Origin: Clostridium yunnanense | GTDB lineage: Bacteria; Bacillota; Clostridia; Clostridiales; Clostridiaceae | Assembly: GCF_016595795.1 (NCBI RefSeq) | Contig: NZ_JAENHN010000032.1 | Coordinates: 40,541-104,540 of the forward strand | DNA: 64,000 nucleotides | Direction of reading: 5' to 3' | Shown: in pieces, positions 1 to 8,169 of the stretch | How positions within the stretch are numbered: position 1 is the stretch's first letter | How the letters are laid out: each line of letters starts with the position of its first letter | Program-made: the position numbers and the translations under genes | Notes under the pieces: generated by a model | Seen by the model: only the letters and a program-made list of their open reading frames with translations | What the model was told of the DNA's origin: nothing | The model's database searches: none

Positions 1-128
1 GTGTCTTAATTTCCATTTATAGTACCCGGAACGGTTAACTTGCATTAATCTACAAAGATCCTTAAGAGAATATTTAGCTTTTAAGCTATCTATTATTTCG
101 TACTCACATCTTTTATAGTAACGAATTC
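1..128 (-). CDS. IS3-family transposase OrfB, N-terminal fragment
   Basis: The minus strand, read in the frame -1 to orfA, is open to the left edge. It encodes RYYKRCEYEIIDSLKAKYSL, then KDLCRLMQVNRSGYYKWK. The SGYYKW signature is the N-terminal HTH_21-like region of IS3 OrfB, upstream of the DDE integrase core. No independent start codon is evident near the junction. OrfB is therefore probably made as an OrfAB fusion through slippage at 129-135. The catalytic part lies outside the window. Confidence 0.75.
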
Positions 129-467
129 CTTTTTTGCACCAACTCCTTTCACTATGTATCCTTTTTTTAATCTTTTAATTTCGATTTCTTGCTTTGCTAC
201 AATTAAACGAAGTCGGTCGAGTTCATTCATTGATTTGTTTGTATGCAATGCAGCAAACTTATTCCCTGGCTTCTTTTTGTTTTCTAAACCAGCTTCGCCG
301 TCGTTTAAGTATTTGTGAATCCAAGTTGCAATCATACCACTTGAAATTCCTTCTTCCTTTGCTAGAGTTGGTCGGCCTATGCCTTCATCAAAATATCTAC
401 GAACAATACGGAGTTTTTCTTCCTTAGTCCATGTTCTATTTGAACCACCTTTTGTTCTACTCATCAT
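93..467 (-). CDS. IS3-family transposase OrfA (HTH protein)
   Basis: This 124-residue protein has an N-terminal helix-turn-helix (motifs TWTKEEKLRIVRRY and GISSGMIATWIHKY) followed by a short coiled-coil stretch rich in E, I and K. That is the usual OrfA layout for DNA binding and multimerisation in IS3 elements. The start at 467 is chosen over an upstream in-frame ATG because aagga lies 7 bases before it; a second ATG follows directly at 464. Two slippery runs occur near the 3' end: A AAA AAG at 135-129 and a run of seven A further upstream. Either could shift ribosomes into the OrfB frame. Confidence 0.85.
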   Translation of the reverse strand: MMSRTKGGSNRTWTKEEKLRIVRRYFDEGIGRPTLAKEEGISSGMIATWIHKYLNDGEAGLENKKKPGNKFAALHTNKSMNELDRLRLIVAKQEIEIKRLKKGYIVKGVGAKKEFVTIKDVSTK

Positions 468-500
468 AATCACATCCTTATATATAAATTTTAACATGAA

Positions 501-534
501 AAAAGTAGACATGCTTTTTTTCATGTCTACTTTT
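501..534. repeat. 13-bp perfect inverted repeat (IS end or bidirectional terminator)
   Basis: The arms aaaagtagacatg (501-513) and catgtctactttt (522-534) are perfect complements around an 8-base T-rich loop. The repeat sits between the IS3 orfA and the 3' end of the DUF2207 gene. It could terminate that gene, since T runs flank the stem. Alternatively it contains the IS terminal repeat next to a second, opposed copy. Confidence 0.6.
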
Positions 535-586
535 ATCTTACAACTTCATATCAAAAGTTGATAAGGTGTTTTCTTATTAAACCTAT

Positions 587-2389
587 TTAAAATGCACCAG
601 AGTCTCCGCCACCGCCGCAAGATCCGCTATCTCCACCGGAGGTAAAGCCACCTCCGTCTCCAAAACCGCCACCAAAATCACTAGAATTATTACTACTATG
701 ATCTGTAGTGTTTTCTATTAATTGATCTTGAAAATCATCAAAAAAGTCATAATATATAAAGTTAAGATAACTCATGTTGTAAAATAGAGGATCTGAGTAT
801 ATATAGTTATCATTTGCTAGATTAGGAGAGAACTCAATTATTTTATCTGTTAAGCCTAAAGCGAGAGCATAAGGTAAATATTTTTTCCATTGTTCTGTAG
901 ATATAAGAGCTTTTTCATTTGAGGCTAAATATTTAAGTAAGAACTTTTTAAAAGCAATCCATTTTAAATGTTCGTTATTATAAGTATTAGTTAAAACATA
1001 ACGGTTTCTTATTTTTATGTTGAAAGGCTTTGAATCAGCTTCTGTTTTTATTAGGATTTTCCAATCATCAAATTTATTTTTAAAATCTAAGGCTGTTCCA
1101 CGCTCAGTTGTTTGTTCTTCTATATCTTTTAGTGAAAAAGAAGGATAATCGCCATAAGAAGAAAGCCAATTAAGTAGATATCTCTCGTGAATAGAACAAA
1201 AGTCTAAATTCTTAGTATTTATTGAAAAAGTAAAAGCTATTTTTTCTTCCCCTTTGTTAAAGAGCTTTTTTTCTACATAAGAATTTGCGGTATAGGTTAA
1301 TATATTTCTTACTGATAGATTCAATAAGGTTGCAACTATATCTTTAATTTCTATATACTCGCTAATTAAGTAAGTTACTAAAGCTGGACTTAAGTCGCTA
1401 GGAAGAGACTCACAATAAGTATCAGTGAAAATTTCCTCTGTGCTTCTATACTCTTCAAGTTCTTTTTGAAACTTTTCCTTTTCTTTAGCATTATGAAGTA
1501 TTAAAACAACTGCTAATAAAAGTATAGTTGAAACTAAGATAAAAATCCCAACACTACTAGAGTTATCTGTATCATAATTTTTAGGAGGTACGTTAGTAGG
1601 TGGAGTAATCGAGTTTTTTGAATTATTGGTGTTGTTATTTGCAGTGTTTTCTGGGGTATAAGCGTTATTCATCTGTTCGTTATAGATTCTATTGTACCCA
1701 TCTTCATTAACTACTTTTTTAGCATCTTTAAGATAATCAGTAGGAAAAAGTATACGACAACCAAAGTATTCTCCAGCATTAAGTTTTGCAATACTAAACA
1801 AGAAATTATTAACATCTGCTTTACTTGCAGTTCCAGAAGCTGGACCTATGCCCCAATATTTTGCGTCTTTTAGATTTCCTGTTGGAAAGTTAACCTTAAG
1901 GGATAGGTTATTTATATCTGTATTAGATGAGTTTTCGTAGAACTTTCTAAATAATTCACCGGCGTCATTATACTTGGTTGCAGCTCCAATTATGGAGTAT
2001 TTAATATTGAACTTAACCACTTTATTGCTGTTTTTTGAATATATAGTCAGTTTTTTGTAGTTTCCATCTGTAGCTACTGTATAAGTTTCATTTTGTTTAC
2101 TATCATTGTTCTTAAATATAACTTTGTTTGAACCATCTAATATACTAATTTCAATATTCTCCACTCCTGAGCTTTCACTAAAATTAATATTTCTAGTGAT
2201 TCCATTAAAGTCCCCTTTGAAGTTATATTCATATACTTCTGAAACTTCAATATCACCAGCGGTATTTAGTATGGTATCTATGGCAAGTCTGTCAATAGAA
2301 AAACTTTTACTATCGGCATGTACGGTATGATATGGAAGTAAAAGTATAAATAATAAAAGAACTACTAGATATTTAAAATATTTTTTCAT
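587..2389 (-). CDS. DUF2207-family predicted membrane protein, secreted N-terminal half
   Basis: This 600-residue protein begins with a signal peptide (KYLVVLLLFILLLPYHTVHA), followed by an extracellular beta-rich region typical of DUF2207 (about residues 30-225). A polar Asn/Thr linker and one transmembrane helix near 280-300 come next. A cytoplasmic domain and a Gly/Ser-rich tail (DFGGGFGDGGGF) complete it. Such Gly-rich tails are common in this family. The biochemical role is unknown. A gaggaga ribosome site lies just upstream of the ATG. The gene appears monocistronic, bounded by the IS3 element and a divergent chemoreceptor. Confidence 0.85.
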   Translation of the reverse strand: MKKYFKYLVVLLLFILLLPYHTVHADSKSFSIDRLAIDTILNTAGDIEVSEVYEYNFKGDFNGITRNINFSESSGVENIEISILDGSNKVIFKNNDSKQNETYTVATDGNYKKLTIYSKNSNKVVKFNIKYSIIGAATKYNDAGELFRKFYENSSNTDINNLSLKVNFPTGNLKDAKYWGIGPASGTASKADVNNFLFSIAKLNAGEYFGCRILFPTDYLKDAKKVVNEDGYNRIYNEQMNNAYTPENTANNNTNNSKNSITPPTNVPPKNYDTDNSSSVGIFILVSTILLLAVVLILHNAKEKEKFQKELEEYRSTEEIFTDTYCESLPSDLSPALVTYLISEYIEIKDIVATLLNLSVRNILTYTANSYVEKKLFNKGEEKIAFTFSINTKNLDFCSIHERYLLNWLSSYGDYPSFSLKDIEEQTTERGTALDFKNKFDDWKILIKTEADSKPFNIKIRNRYVLTNTYNNEHLKWIAFKKFLLKYLASNEKALISTEQWKKYLPYALALGLTDKIIEFSPNLANDNYIYSDPLFYNMSYLNFIYYDFFDDFQDQLIENTTDHSSNNSSDFGGGFGDGGGFTSGGDSGSCGGGGDSGAF

Positions 2390-2768
2390 AGACTTCTCCT
2401 CATCTTAATTTTTTTAGACAACCAATACTTAAGTTTGATTGCAGAACATAATGGTTTAATAGAGCATAAAGAAAAATTTATATTATAAGATAATTTTATG
2501 GATATATATGCTTTATTTTACAGTAAAATACTTGCGCGGACAACTATATAAATGATTAGAGCTCAAAAAGAAAACAAATATGAAAGGATAAATTAAAAAC
2601 CTATTTTTATTTACACAAATAGAAAAATATACCTGACGACAAAATGGTATAATTTTTGACAATATATTTACTAACACAAGGAAATGTGATAAAATTTTAA
2701 CATAGATTATTACTACATTTAAAAAATAATTTAATTCTATGTAAATTGACTAAACAGGGGGATCATGC
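2390..2768. other. Divergent intergenic region
   Basis: The gap separates the divergent DUF2207 and chemoreceptor genes and is very A+T-rich. A TATAAT at 2648-2653 could serve the chemoreceptor, but no good -35 lies 16-18 bases upstream. No SigD-type consensus or structured RNA was recognised. Confidence 0.4.
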
Positions 2769-4763
2769 ATGAAAAGCATTAAAGCAAAAATGATAGTATG
2801 TTTAGGTTTGTTGATAGGTGCTATATGTATTGGGCTAGGAATAGCTTCTTTCATGAATTCATCAAAAGCACTAACTTCAAATTTATCAAAGACTCTACCA
2901 AAGATAGCAGAACAGTCAGCAAGTAATATTCAAAGTAAAGTTGAAGGTCAGTTGAGTTCATTAGAGGTTCTTGCAGCAAGAAATGATATAAAAAACCTAA
3001 ATGAACCATGGGACAATAAAGTATCAATACTCAAAGAAGAAATAGCTAGAAGTGGAAGCATTAAAATAGGTATTGCAGATAAAAATGGTGATGTACAATA
3101 TACCGATGGGAAAAATGCTAACATTAAAGATAGACCATATTTTCAGAATGCATTAGCTGGTAAAGGTAATGTATCAGACCCATTAATTAGTAAAGTAGAT
3201 GGATCTATAGTTATAGTATATGCAGTACCAATTAAAAACAATAATGATATTGTTGGAGTATTAATTAGTACTAGAGATGGCAATAAATTAAGTGAAATAA
3301 CTAATCAGATTAAGTTTGGACAAACAGGCAGTGCCTTCATGATAAAAAAAGATGGAACAGTTATAGCACATAGTAATAAAGATTTAGTAATGAAATTATA
3401 CAATCCTATAGAAGAAGCAAAAAAAGATTCTAGTTTAAATGAATTGGCCAATGTTGAAAAAGATATGGGTCAAGGTAAAATGGGAATGAGTAAATATCTA
3501 TTCCAGGGAGTAGAAAAATATGTAGGATATGCTCCAGTAAAAGGAACTGAATGGTCATTAGCAGTTGTTATATCTAAAACAGAGGTGTTATCAGAACTTG
3601 ATAGTATGAAGGTTTCTGTTGTAGCATCATCTCTAGTGTTTTTATTAATTGGATTAGCAATAGTTTATGCTGTTTCAACTTATATAGCAAAAGGAATAAA
3701 ATCAACTTCAAAGCACCTAGATTTGCTAGCAAAGGGTGATTTAACTGAAGAGGTTTCATCTAAATACTTGACATCTAAAGATGAAGTTGGGGAAATGACA
3801 AACTCCATGAAAACAATGCAACATTCTCTTAGAGAAATGATTAGTAGAATAAAAGAAAATTCTTCAAATATTAATGGACAATCAGAGAACCTTGCATCTG
3901 TTGCTGAGGAGATCTCTAGTACTACACAAAATGTTGCTGAATCGATAAATGAAATTGCACAAGGAACAGGAAATCAGTCTGAGGACTTAATAAATGTAAC
4001 TGAGGTTATAGATAAATTTAGTAACAAGTTATCTGAAATGGTAAATGAAATACAAGTAGTAGATTCAAACTCTAGGGAAATTAGTTTAATGGCTAATGAG
4101 AGTAGTAGTGAGATGAATAAGTTAAATCAGTCTGTAACAAAAGTTAGTGAATCCTTTAAGACCTTTAACACCAAGATTATTGGACTTGGAAAAAATATAA
4201 ATGAAATAAATGAGATTACAAATATAATTAATAACATAGCTGGACAAACTAATCTGTTAGCATTAAATGCTGCTATTGAAGCAGCAAGAGCAGGAGAAGC
4301 TGGAAAAGGATTTTCAGTAGTGGCGGATGAAATAAGAAAACTTGCTGAACAATCAAAGGTTTCTTCAGAAGATATTAAAAGACTAATTAGTGAAATATCT
4401 AACAATACAGATGTTATAGTTCAAGATTCTGTAGAAATGGATGATGAGCTTATAAATCAAGTTGGAATAATAAACGGTTCAATAACTTCCTTTGGGAATA
4501 TTATAGAGGCAGTAGGTGAAATAATTCCTAAAATAGAAACTGTTAAAAATTCAGCTGAAGATATAGATAAGGATAAAGATACTATATTATCTAGAGTAGA
4601 TGGGGTATCCTCAGTTGCTCTCGAGGTTTCAGCCTCAGCTGAAGAAATTGCTGCATCATCAGAAGAGATGAATGCTTCTACAGAAGAAGTGGTGGCAGCG
4701 GCTCAAATACTTAGCTCTATGACTGGCGAAATGCTTGAGGAAGTAAATAAGTTCAAAATTTAA
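2769..4763 (+). CDS. Methyl-accepting chemotaxis protein with Cache sensor
   Basis: This is a 664-residue transmembrane chemoreceptor. The first membrane helix is at about residues 8-28. An extracellular double-Cache (dCache_1) region spans about 40-275 and contains [13 protein letters not shown], typical of amine or small-ligand Cache sensors. A second membrane helix lies near 283-305, then HAMP to about 360. The signalling coiled coil carries the highly conserved tip [20 protein letters not shown]. Its role is to control CheA activity through CheW; those genes are not in this window. The ligand cannot be predicted. The agggggatcatgc ribosome site supports the start. It lacks a C-terminal CheR-binding pentapeptide that I can recognise. 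Confidence 0.95.
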   Translation: MKSIKAKMIVCLGLLIGAICIGLGIASFMNSSKALTSNLSKTLPKIAEQSASNIQSKVEGQLSSLEVLAARNDIKNLNEPWDNKVSILKEEIARSGSIKIGIADKNGDVQYTDGKNANIKDRPYFQNALAGKGNVSDPLISKVDGSIVIVYAVPIKNNNDIVGVLISTRDGNKLSEITNQIKFGQTGSAFMIKKDGTVIAHSNKDLVMKLYNPIEEAKKDSSLNELANVEKDMGQGKMGMSKYLFQGVEKYVGYAPVKGTEWSLAVVISKTEVLSELDSMKVSVVASSLVFLLIGLAIVYAVSTYIAKGIKSTSKHLDLLAKGDLTEEVSSKYLTSKDEVGEMTNSMKTMQHSLREMISRIKENSSNINGQSENLASVAEEISSTTQNVAESINEIAQGTGNQSEDLINVTEVIDKFSNKLSEMVNEIQVVDSNSREISLMANESSSEMNKLNQSVTKVSESFKTFNTKIIGLGKNINEINEITNIINNIAGQTNLLALNAAIEAARAGEAGKGFSVVADEIRKLAEQSKVSSEDIKRLISEISNNTDVIVQDSVEMDDELINQVGIINGSITSFGNIIEAVGEIIPKIETVKNSAEDIDKDKDTILSRVDGVSSVALEVSASAEEIAASSEEMNASTEEVVAAAQILSSMTGEMLEEVNKFKI

Positions 4764-4789
4764 ATTGATACATAAATATTAAAAATCAG

Positions 4790-4829
4790 GAGGTTTTAAT
4801 CAAAAAATGATTAAAACCTCATTGCTTTT
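4790..4829 (+). terminator. Intrinsic terminator after chemoreceptor gene
   Basis: A 13-bp perfect stem, gaggttttaatca / tgattaaaacctc (4790-4802 / 4808-4820), has an AAAAA loop and is followed by attgcttttt. It also faces the convergent DUF3842 gene and may act in both directions. Confidence 0.85.
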
Positions 4830-4850
4830 TCAAATTTACCTATTTTCAGT

Positions 4851-5276
4851 TTAAGATATTAACACTAAGTTATTTTTTATATCAAATACAATCTCTTCAA
4901 TAATATCTTTGATTTGTAAGTTTCTTGTTCCAGGGATATAAATTCCGTGTTTTTGTAATGGGAGTATATACTTAGTACATTCCATATTAAAAATTGATTT
5001 TGAAATTAGTGGGGTGATTTCTCCGTTTATGCTGCCACTACACATCACTCCGATTGGGCCAATGATACCATCAATTTTATTTGTTCTGCAAAATGAAGAA
5101 ATCGCTCTTTCGCCACTTATACCAACGTTTGCCCCGGCTTTTACCATGTTTGAGGTTGCAAAGGTATTTGTGCCAAGTGCAATTATATAAATATCTTTTT
5201 CTATTTCTTTACGAATTTTCTTTATAATTGTTTGTCCAAGACCTGCGCCTTGTGCGTCTATTACAGCGATTTTCAT
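4851..5276 (-). CDS. DUF3842 family protein
   Basis: This 141-residue cytoplasmic protein has a Rossmann-like start (MKIAVIDAQGAGLGQTIIKK). It continues with GTNTFATSNMVKAGA and GPIGVMCSGSINGEITP, motifs characteristic of the DUF3842 family of clostridia. The function is unknown. It is divergent from a HypB-like GTPase followed by a nickel/cobalt ECF transporter, across a 225-base gap with inverted repeats. A link to nickel handling is therefore plausible, but that is an inference from context only. The start is supported by a ggggg-type site just upstream on the minus strand. Confidence 0.8.
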   Translation of the reverse strand: MKIAVIDAQGAGLGQTIIKKIRKEIEKDIYIIALGTNTFATSNMVKAGANVGISGERAISSFCRTNKIDGIIGPIGVMCSGSINGEITPLISKSIFNMECTKYILPLQKHGIYIPGTRNLQIKDIIEEIVFDIKNNLVLIS

Positions 5277-5347
5277 TGTAATGCCCCCGAAAAGTAATAA
5301 TTATAGTGTAATAACATTATTTTTATATCTTTAAGTATTATTATATA

Positions 5348-5374
5348 ATAAAATAGAATTATATTCTATTTTAT
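5348..5374. promoter_or_regulatory. 27-bp near-perfect palindrome in hypB/DUF3842 divergent promoter region
   Basis: The sequence ataaaatagaa-ttata-ttctattttat has 11-bp perfect arms. A shorter related palindrome (aaatag-aat-ctattt) lies at about 5390-5404. Their position between divergent genes suggests an operator, perhaps for a metal-responsive repressor, but no known NikR-type site is matched. Confidence 0.45.
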
Positions 5375-5382
5375 CTATATAA

Positions 5383-5432
5383 TAGTTCCAAATAGAATCT
5401 ATTTAGTAATTATATTACCATTAATAGTTAAC
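5383..5432 (+). repeat. Bipartite 50-nt dispersed repeat, copy 1
   Basis: Blocks tagttccaaatagaatctat and attaccattaatagttaac flank an 11-base variable spacer. The same two blocks, 20/20 and 18/19 identical, recur on the minus strand at 56703-56754 with a 13-base spacer. Here the element lies 70 bases upstream of the hypB start. Confidence 0.7.
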
Positions 5433-5501
5433 GGAATTGTCGCTTATTTTTTTATAGAAGTGGATTATCTATATAATATAATGGTTATGGAGGGTGAGCG
5501 T

Positions 5502-6170
5502 ATGAGTATTAAGGTTGTAAAGCAGGAATTAGAGACAAATGAGGATTGTAGTAATGACATTAAAGAAATTTTGAAAAGTAAAAATGTATACCTAATAAAC
5601 GTTATGGGTTCACCAGGTACGGGAAAAACAAGTTTAATTATAGAGTTAATTAAGTTGTTAAAGGATAGATATAATATTGCAGTTGTAGAAGGGGACATAG
5701 CTGGGCAAGTGGATGCTGAGAAAATTGATTCACTTGGAATTTCAGTAGTACAACTAAACACAGAAGGCGCTTGTCATATAGAGGCAAAATCGATTAAAAC
5801 TATATTAGGGTATTTTGATCTAGATGAAATTGATATAATATTTATTGAAAACATAGGAAATCTTGTTTGTCCTGCTGAATTTGAAATAGGGGAAGATTTA
5901 AAAATTGCTATTTTAAGTATTCCAGAAGGTGATGATAAGGTTGAAAAATATCCATTGCTGTTTTCAAAGGCTAATGCTATTGCATTAAATAAATTTGACA
6001 TGATGGAACACTTCGATTTTGATGATAATAAGGTAGAGGAAGATATTAGACTTCTAAATTTATCTTCTGAAGTATTTAGAATATCCTCAAGAACTGGTGA
6101 AGGGTTAAATTCACTTGCTACATATGTGGAAGGGAAAATAAATGTAAGGATTAAAAATAAATTAAGGTGA
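5502..6170 (+). CDS. hypB: HypB-like nickel-insertion GTPase
   Basis: This 222-residue SIMIBI-class GTPase has a P-loop GSPGTGKTSLI near residue 32 and VVEGDIAGQVDAEKI. It also has ENIGNLVCPAEFEIGED, with the conserved Cys of the HypB metal site, and the NKFDM specificity motif. HypB uses GTP to deliver Ni(II) to [NiFe]-hydrogenase precursors together with HypA. The related UreG is less likely given the ENIGNLVCPAEFE motif. It lacks the N-terminal CxxCGC high-affinity nickel motif of the E. coli protein. The start at 5502 follows ggagggtgagcgt; an upstream in-frame ATG is poorly placed. It lies upstream of cbiMQO with a leader between them. No hydrogenase gene is in the window. Confidence 0.9.
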   Translation: MSIKVVKQELETNEDCSNDIKEILKSKNVYLINVMGSPGTGKTSLIIELIKLLKDRYNIAVVEGDIAGQVDAEKIDSLGISVVQLNTEGACHIEAKSIKTILGYFDLDEIDIIFIENIGNLVCPAEFEIGEDLKIAILSIPEGDDKVEKYPLLFSKANAIALNKFDMMEHFDFDDNKVEEDIRLLNLSSEVFRISSRTGEGLNSLATYVEGKINVRIKNKLR

Positions 6171-6203
6171 TATTTACAAATTATAACTGTTGTAGTATTA
6201 TAT

Positions 6204-6324
6204 AAATGTATGCTACGAGAGTATACATTTGTATAAAGATTTTAAAAATATGTTAATCTAGTTTAATAACCACGAGGGTTGATTGCTGCTAACAGTTATC
6301 AATTTTTTGTGGTTTAATTTTTTT
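6204..6324 (+). ncRNA. Putative attenuator/riboswitch-like leader of the nickel transporter operon
   Basis: Hairpin 1 (6204-6230) has an 11-bp stem, aaatgtatgct / agtatacattt, with one G-U pair and loop ACGAG. Hairpin 2 (6268-6280) is aacc-ACGAG-ggtt, with the same loop. The aacc strand also begins a mutually exclusive stem, aaccac (6268-6273) / gtggtt (6309-6314). That stem runs into a T-rich tract at 6313-6324, like a terminator. The layout suggests ligand-controlled attenuation of cbiM. I see no cobalamin-box sequence. The similarity to twin ACGR-loop guanidine-II RNAs is only architectural. Ligand and identity are unknown. Confidence 0.45.
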
Positions 6325-6348
6325 CGGAATTTTACAGGAGGAGTTAAA

Positions 6349-7347
6349 ATGCATATTCCAGACAATTACTTAAGCCCAGCTACTTGTGCTGCAATGGGTG
6401 CTGTAATGGTTCCCATTTGGACAAGGGCCATTAAAAAAATTAAGAATGAGGTTAGTAAGAAGAAAATGCCACTTATGGGTATAGGAGCATCACTTTCATT
6501 TCTAACAATGATGTTCAATGTCCCCTTGCCAGGAGGAACAACTGGCCATGCTGTTGGTGGAACCTTATTAGCTATTCTTTTAGGACCTGCATCAGCTTGT
6601 ATTTCTATAACTATTGCACTTCTAATTCAAGCTTTATTATTTGGAGACGGGGGCGTTTTAGCTTTTGGAGCAAATTGTTTTAATATGGCATTTGTTATAC
6701 CATATGCAGGCTACTATATTTATAAGTTTTTAAAAGGAATAATCAAGGGTGAAAAAGGAGAGTATATTTCAACTCTAATTGCATCATACCTAGCGTTAAA
6801 TGTTGGTGCTTTGTGTGCTTCAATTGAGTTTGGTATTCAACCCTTGCTATTTAAAGATGCAGCTGGAATGCCATTATATTGTCCATATCCATTAGCCATA
6901 TCCATTCCTTCAATGCTTCTCCCGCACCTTGCAGTTGCAGGGGTTATAGAAGGTATTATTACCATAGGAGTATTGGGATTTATAAAGAAAGTTTCACCTG
7001 ATATGATATATGAAAATACTACTGCTAAAATGAAACCTATATATGCCTTAATAATTGGATTAGTTTGTTTATCACCTATTGGTTTATTAGCATCAGGGAC
7101 AGCTTGGGGAGAGTGGGGATCGGATGAAATAAGTTCTGTGATTACAGGTGGCAAAGCTTTAGGATATATACCTAAAGGAATGGAAAGTGGTTTTAGCCTT
7201 AGTGCATTAATGCCGGATTATTCAATCAAAGGGATACCGGATTACTTTGGATATATTTTATCCGCAGTTGCAGGAGTTGCCATACTTCTAATTATATTTA
7301 GAGTGATAGCAAGCATAAAAAAAGATGTCACAAAGGTGAACAATTAA
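6349..7347 (+). CDS. cbiM: ECF transporter S component for Ni/Co, CbiM with fused CbiN-like domain
   Basis: This 332-residue membrane protein starts MHIPDNYLSP. The N-terminal Met-His-Ile motif is essential in CbiM/NikM because the N-terminus coordinates the metal. The start at 6349 follows caggaggagttaaa; the open frame extends upstream but would destroy this metal site. About 6-7 core membrane helices follow. A C-terminal extension with an extracellular loop (PDYSIKGIPDYFG) and one more helix matches the PDGK-type CbiN/NikN domain fused in NikMN proteins. The upstream hypB makes nickel the more likely substrate, but cobalt cannot be excluded. It is transcribed with cbiQ and cbiO. Confidence 0.92.
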   Translation: MHIPDNYLSPATCAAMGAVMVPIWTRAIKKIKNEVSKKKMPLMGIGASLSFLTMMFNVPLPGGTTGHAVGGTLLAILLGPASACISITIALLIQALLFGDGGVLAFGANCFNMAFVIPYAGYYIYKFLKGIIKGEKGEYISTLIASYLALNVGALCASIEFGIQPLLFKDAAGMPLYCPYPLAISIPSMLLPHLAVAGVIEGIITIGVLGFIKKVSPDMIYENTTAKMKPIYALIIGLVCLSPIGLLASGTAWGEWGSDEISSVITGGKALGYIPKGMESGFSLSALMPDYSIKGIPDYFGYILSAVAGVAILLIIFRVIASIKKDVTKVNN

Positions 7348-7370
7348 GCTGATAGGAGTGGACGTTATAA

Positions 7371-8165
7371 ATGCCAGAATGGCTTTTAAAAAAAGATAAT
7401 TATATACCTGAAAAGGATAAGGATGCTTTTATAAATAAGAGCATCCTATCTATATTAGGGGTTCTTACAAGATTTAGATTACAAACAGAAGCTAGAGCTA
7501 ATAAATTCGGGATAAATGCAGTACTTAAAGTTGTTACGACCTTTATACTTATTATTTTTGTTTCTTTGACTAAGAACTTTTCCTTTGTTTTGATCAGCGG
7601 TGTATTTTTACTTGTACTAATTAATTTTTTAAGTATTAATGAAATAAAATATATATTGAAAATTAGTTTTGTAGTAGCGATATTCACGTTAATAATTCTC
7701 TTGCCATCAGTTTTTTTGGGATACGGAAATAATACCTTAATGATTACATTAAAGGTTTTAATTTCTGTTGCGTTTGTGAATATATTAGCTTGTATTACAC
7801 AATGGAATGATCTGATAAGGGCTTTAAAGATATTTCATGTACCTGATATGTTTATTTTTGTACTTGATATAACAATAAAATATATTATTGTTTTAGGAGA
7901 GTTTTCACTAAATATGATTTACGCACTCAAATTAAGGTCTGTTGGTAAAAGCAATAACAAGAGTACATCTCTTTCTGGAATTGTTGGAACCATGTTTATA
8001 AAGTCAAAGGAAGTAGCAGAAGAAATGTATGGGGCAATGGAATGCAGAGGGTTTACAGGTGAATATAAAGTATACAATAAATTTAAGTTTTGTTTAGCAG
8101 ACTATATCTGCATAATAGTTAATGTGATATTTATAACAATATATTTTTACTTTGATAGGTTGTGA
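7371..8165 (+). CDS. cbiQ: ECF transporter T component CbiQ/NikQ
   Basis: This 264-residue integral membrane protein has several transmembrane helices between about residues 45 and 130 and a last one near 245-262. The coupling helices carry the Ala-Arg-Gly-like signatures of the family (LKLRSVGKS and MECRGFTGEY). It links the CbiM substrate subunit to the CbiO ATPase. It starts 23 bases after cbiM and nearly abuts cbiO, so co-transcription is expected. The first 35 residues are hydrophilic, as in cobalt/nickel CbiQ proteins. A ggagtggacgttata ribosome site precedes the ATG. Confidence 0.9.
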   Translation: MPEWLLKKDNYIPEKDKDAFINKSILSILGVLTRFRLQTEARANKFGINAVLKVVTTFILIIFVSLTKNFSFVLISGVFLLVLINFLSINEIKYILKISFVVAIFTLIILLPSVFLGYGNNTLMITLKVLISVAFVNILACITQWNDLIRALKIFHVPDMFIFVLDITIKYIIVLGEFSLNMIYALKLRSVGKSNNKSTSLSGIVGTMFIKSKEVAEEMYGAMECRGFTGEYKVYNKFKFCLADYICIIVNVIFITIYFYFDRL

Positions 8166-8169
8166 TTTT

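Larger units (their letters stand above)
1..511 (-). mobile_element. IS3-family insertion sequence, partial (cut by left edge)
   Basis: An orfA-type HTH gene is followed, in the -1 frame, by the start of an orfB-type transposase that runs off the left edge. This two-frame arrangement is typical of IS3 elements. The outer end is placed tentatively at 511, where the minus strand begins tgtctacttttttcatg about 44 bases before the orfA start. TG ends are usual for this family. The other end and the target duplication lie outside the window, so the boundary is an inference. Confidence 0.7.

Noticed and set aside
6181-6348. Cobalamin riboswitch before cbiM
   Set aside because: No B12-box-like sequence or the long multi-stem layout is present; the leader is short with two small hairpins instead.
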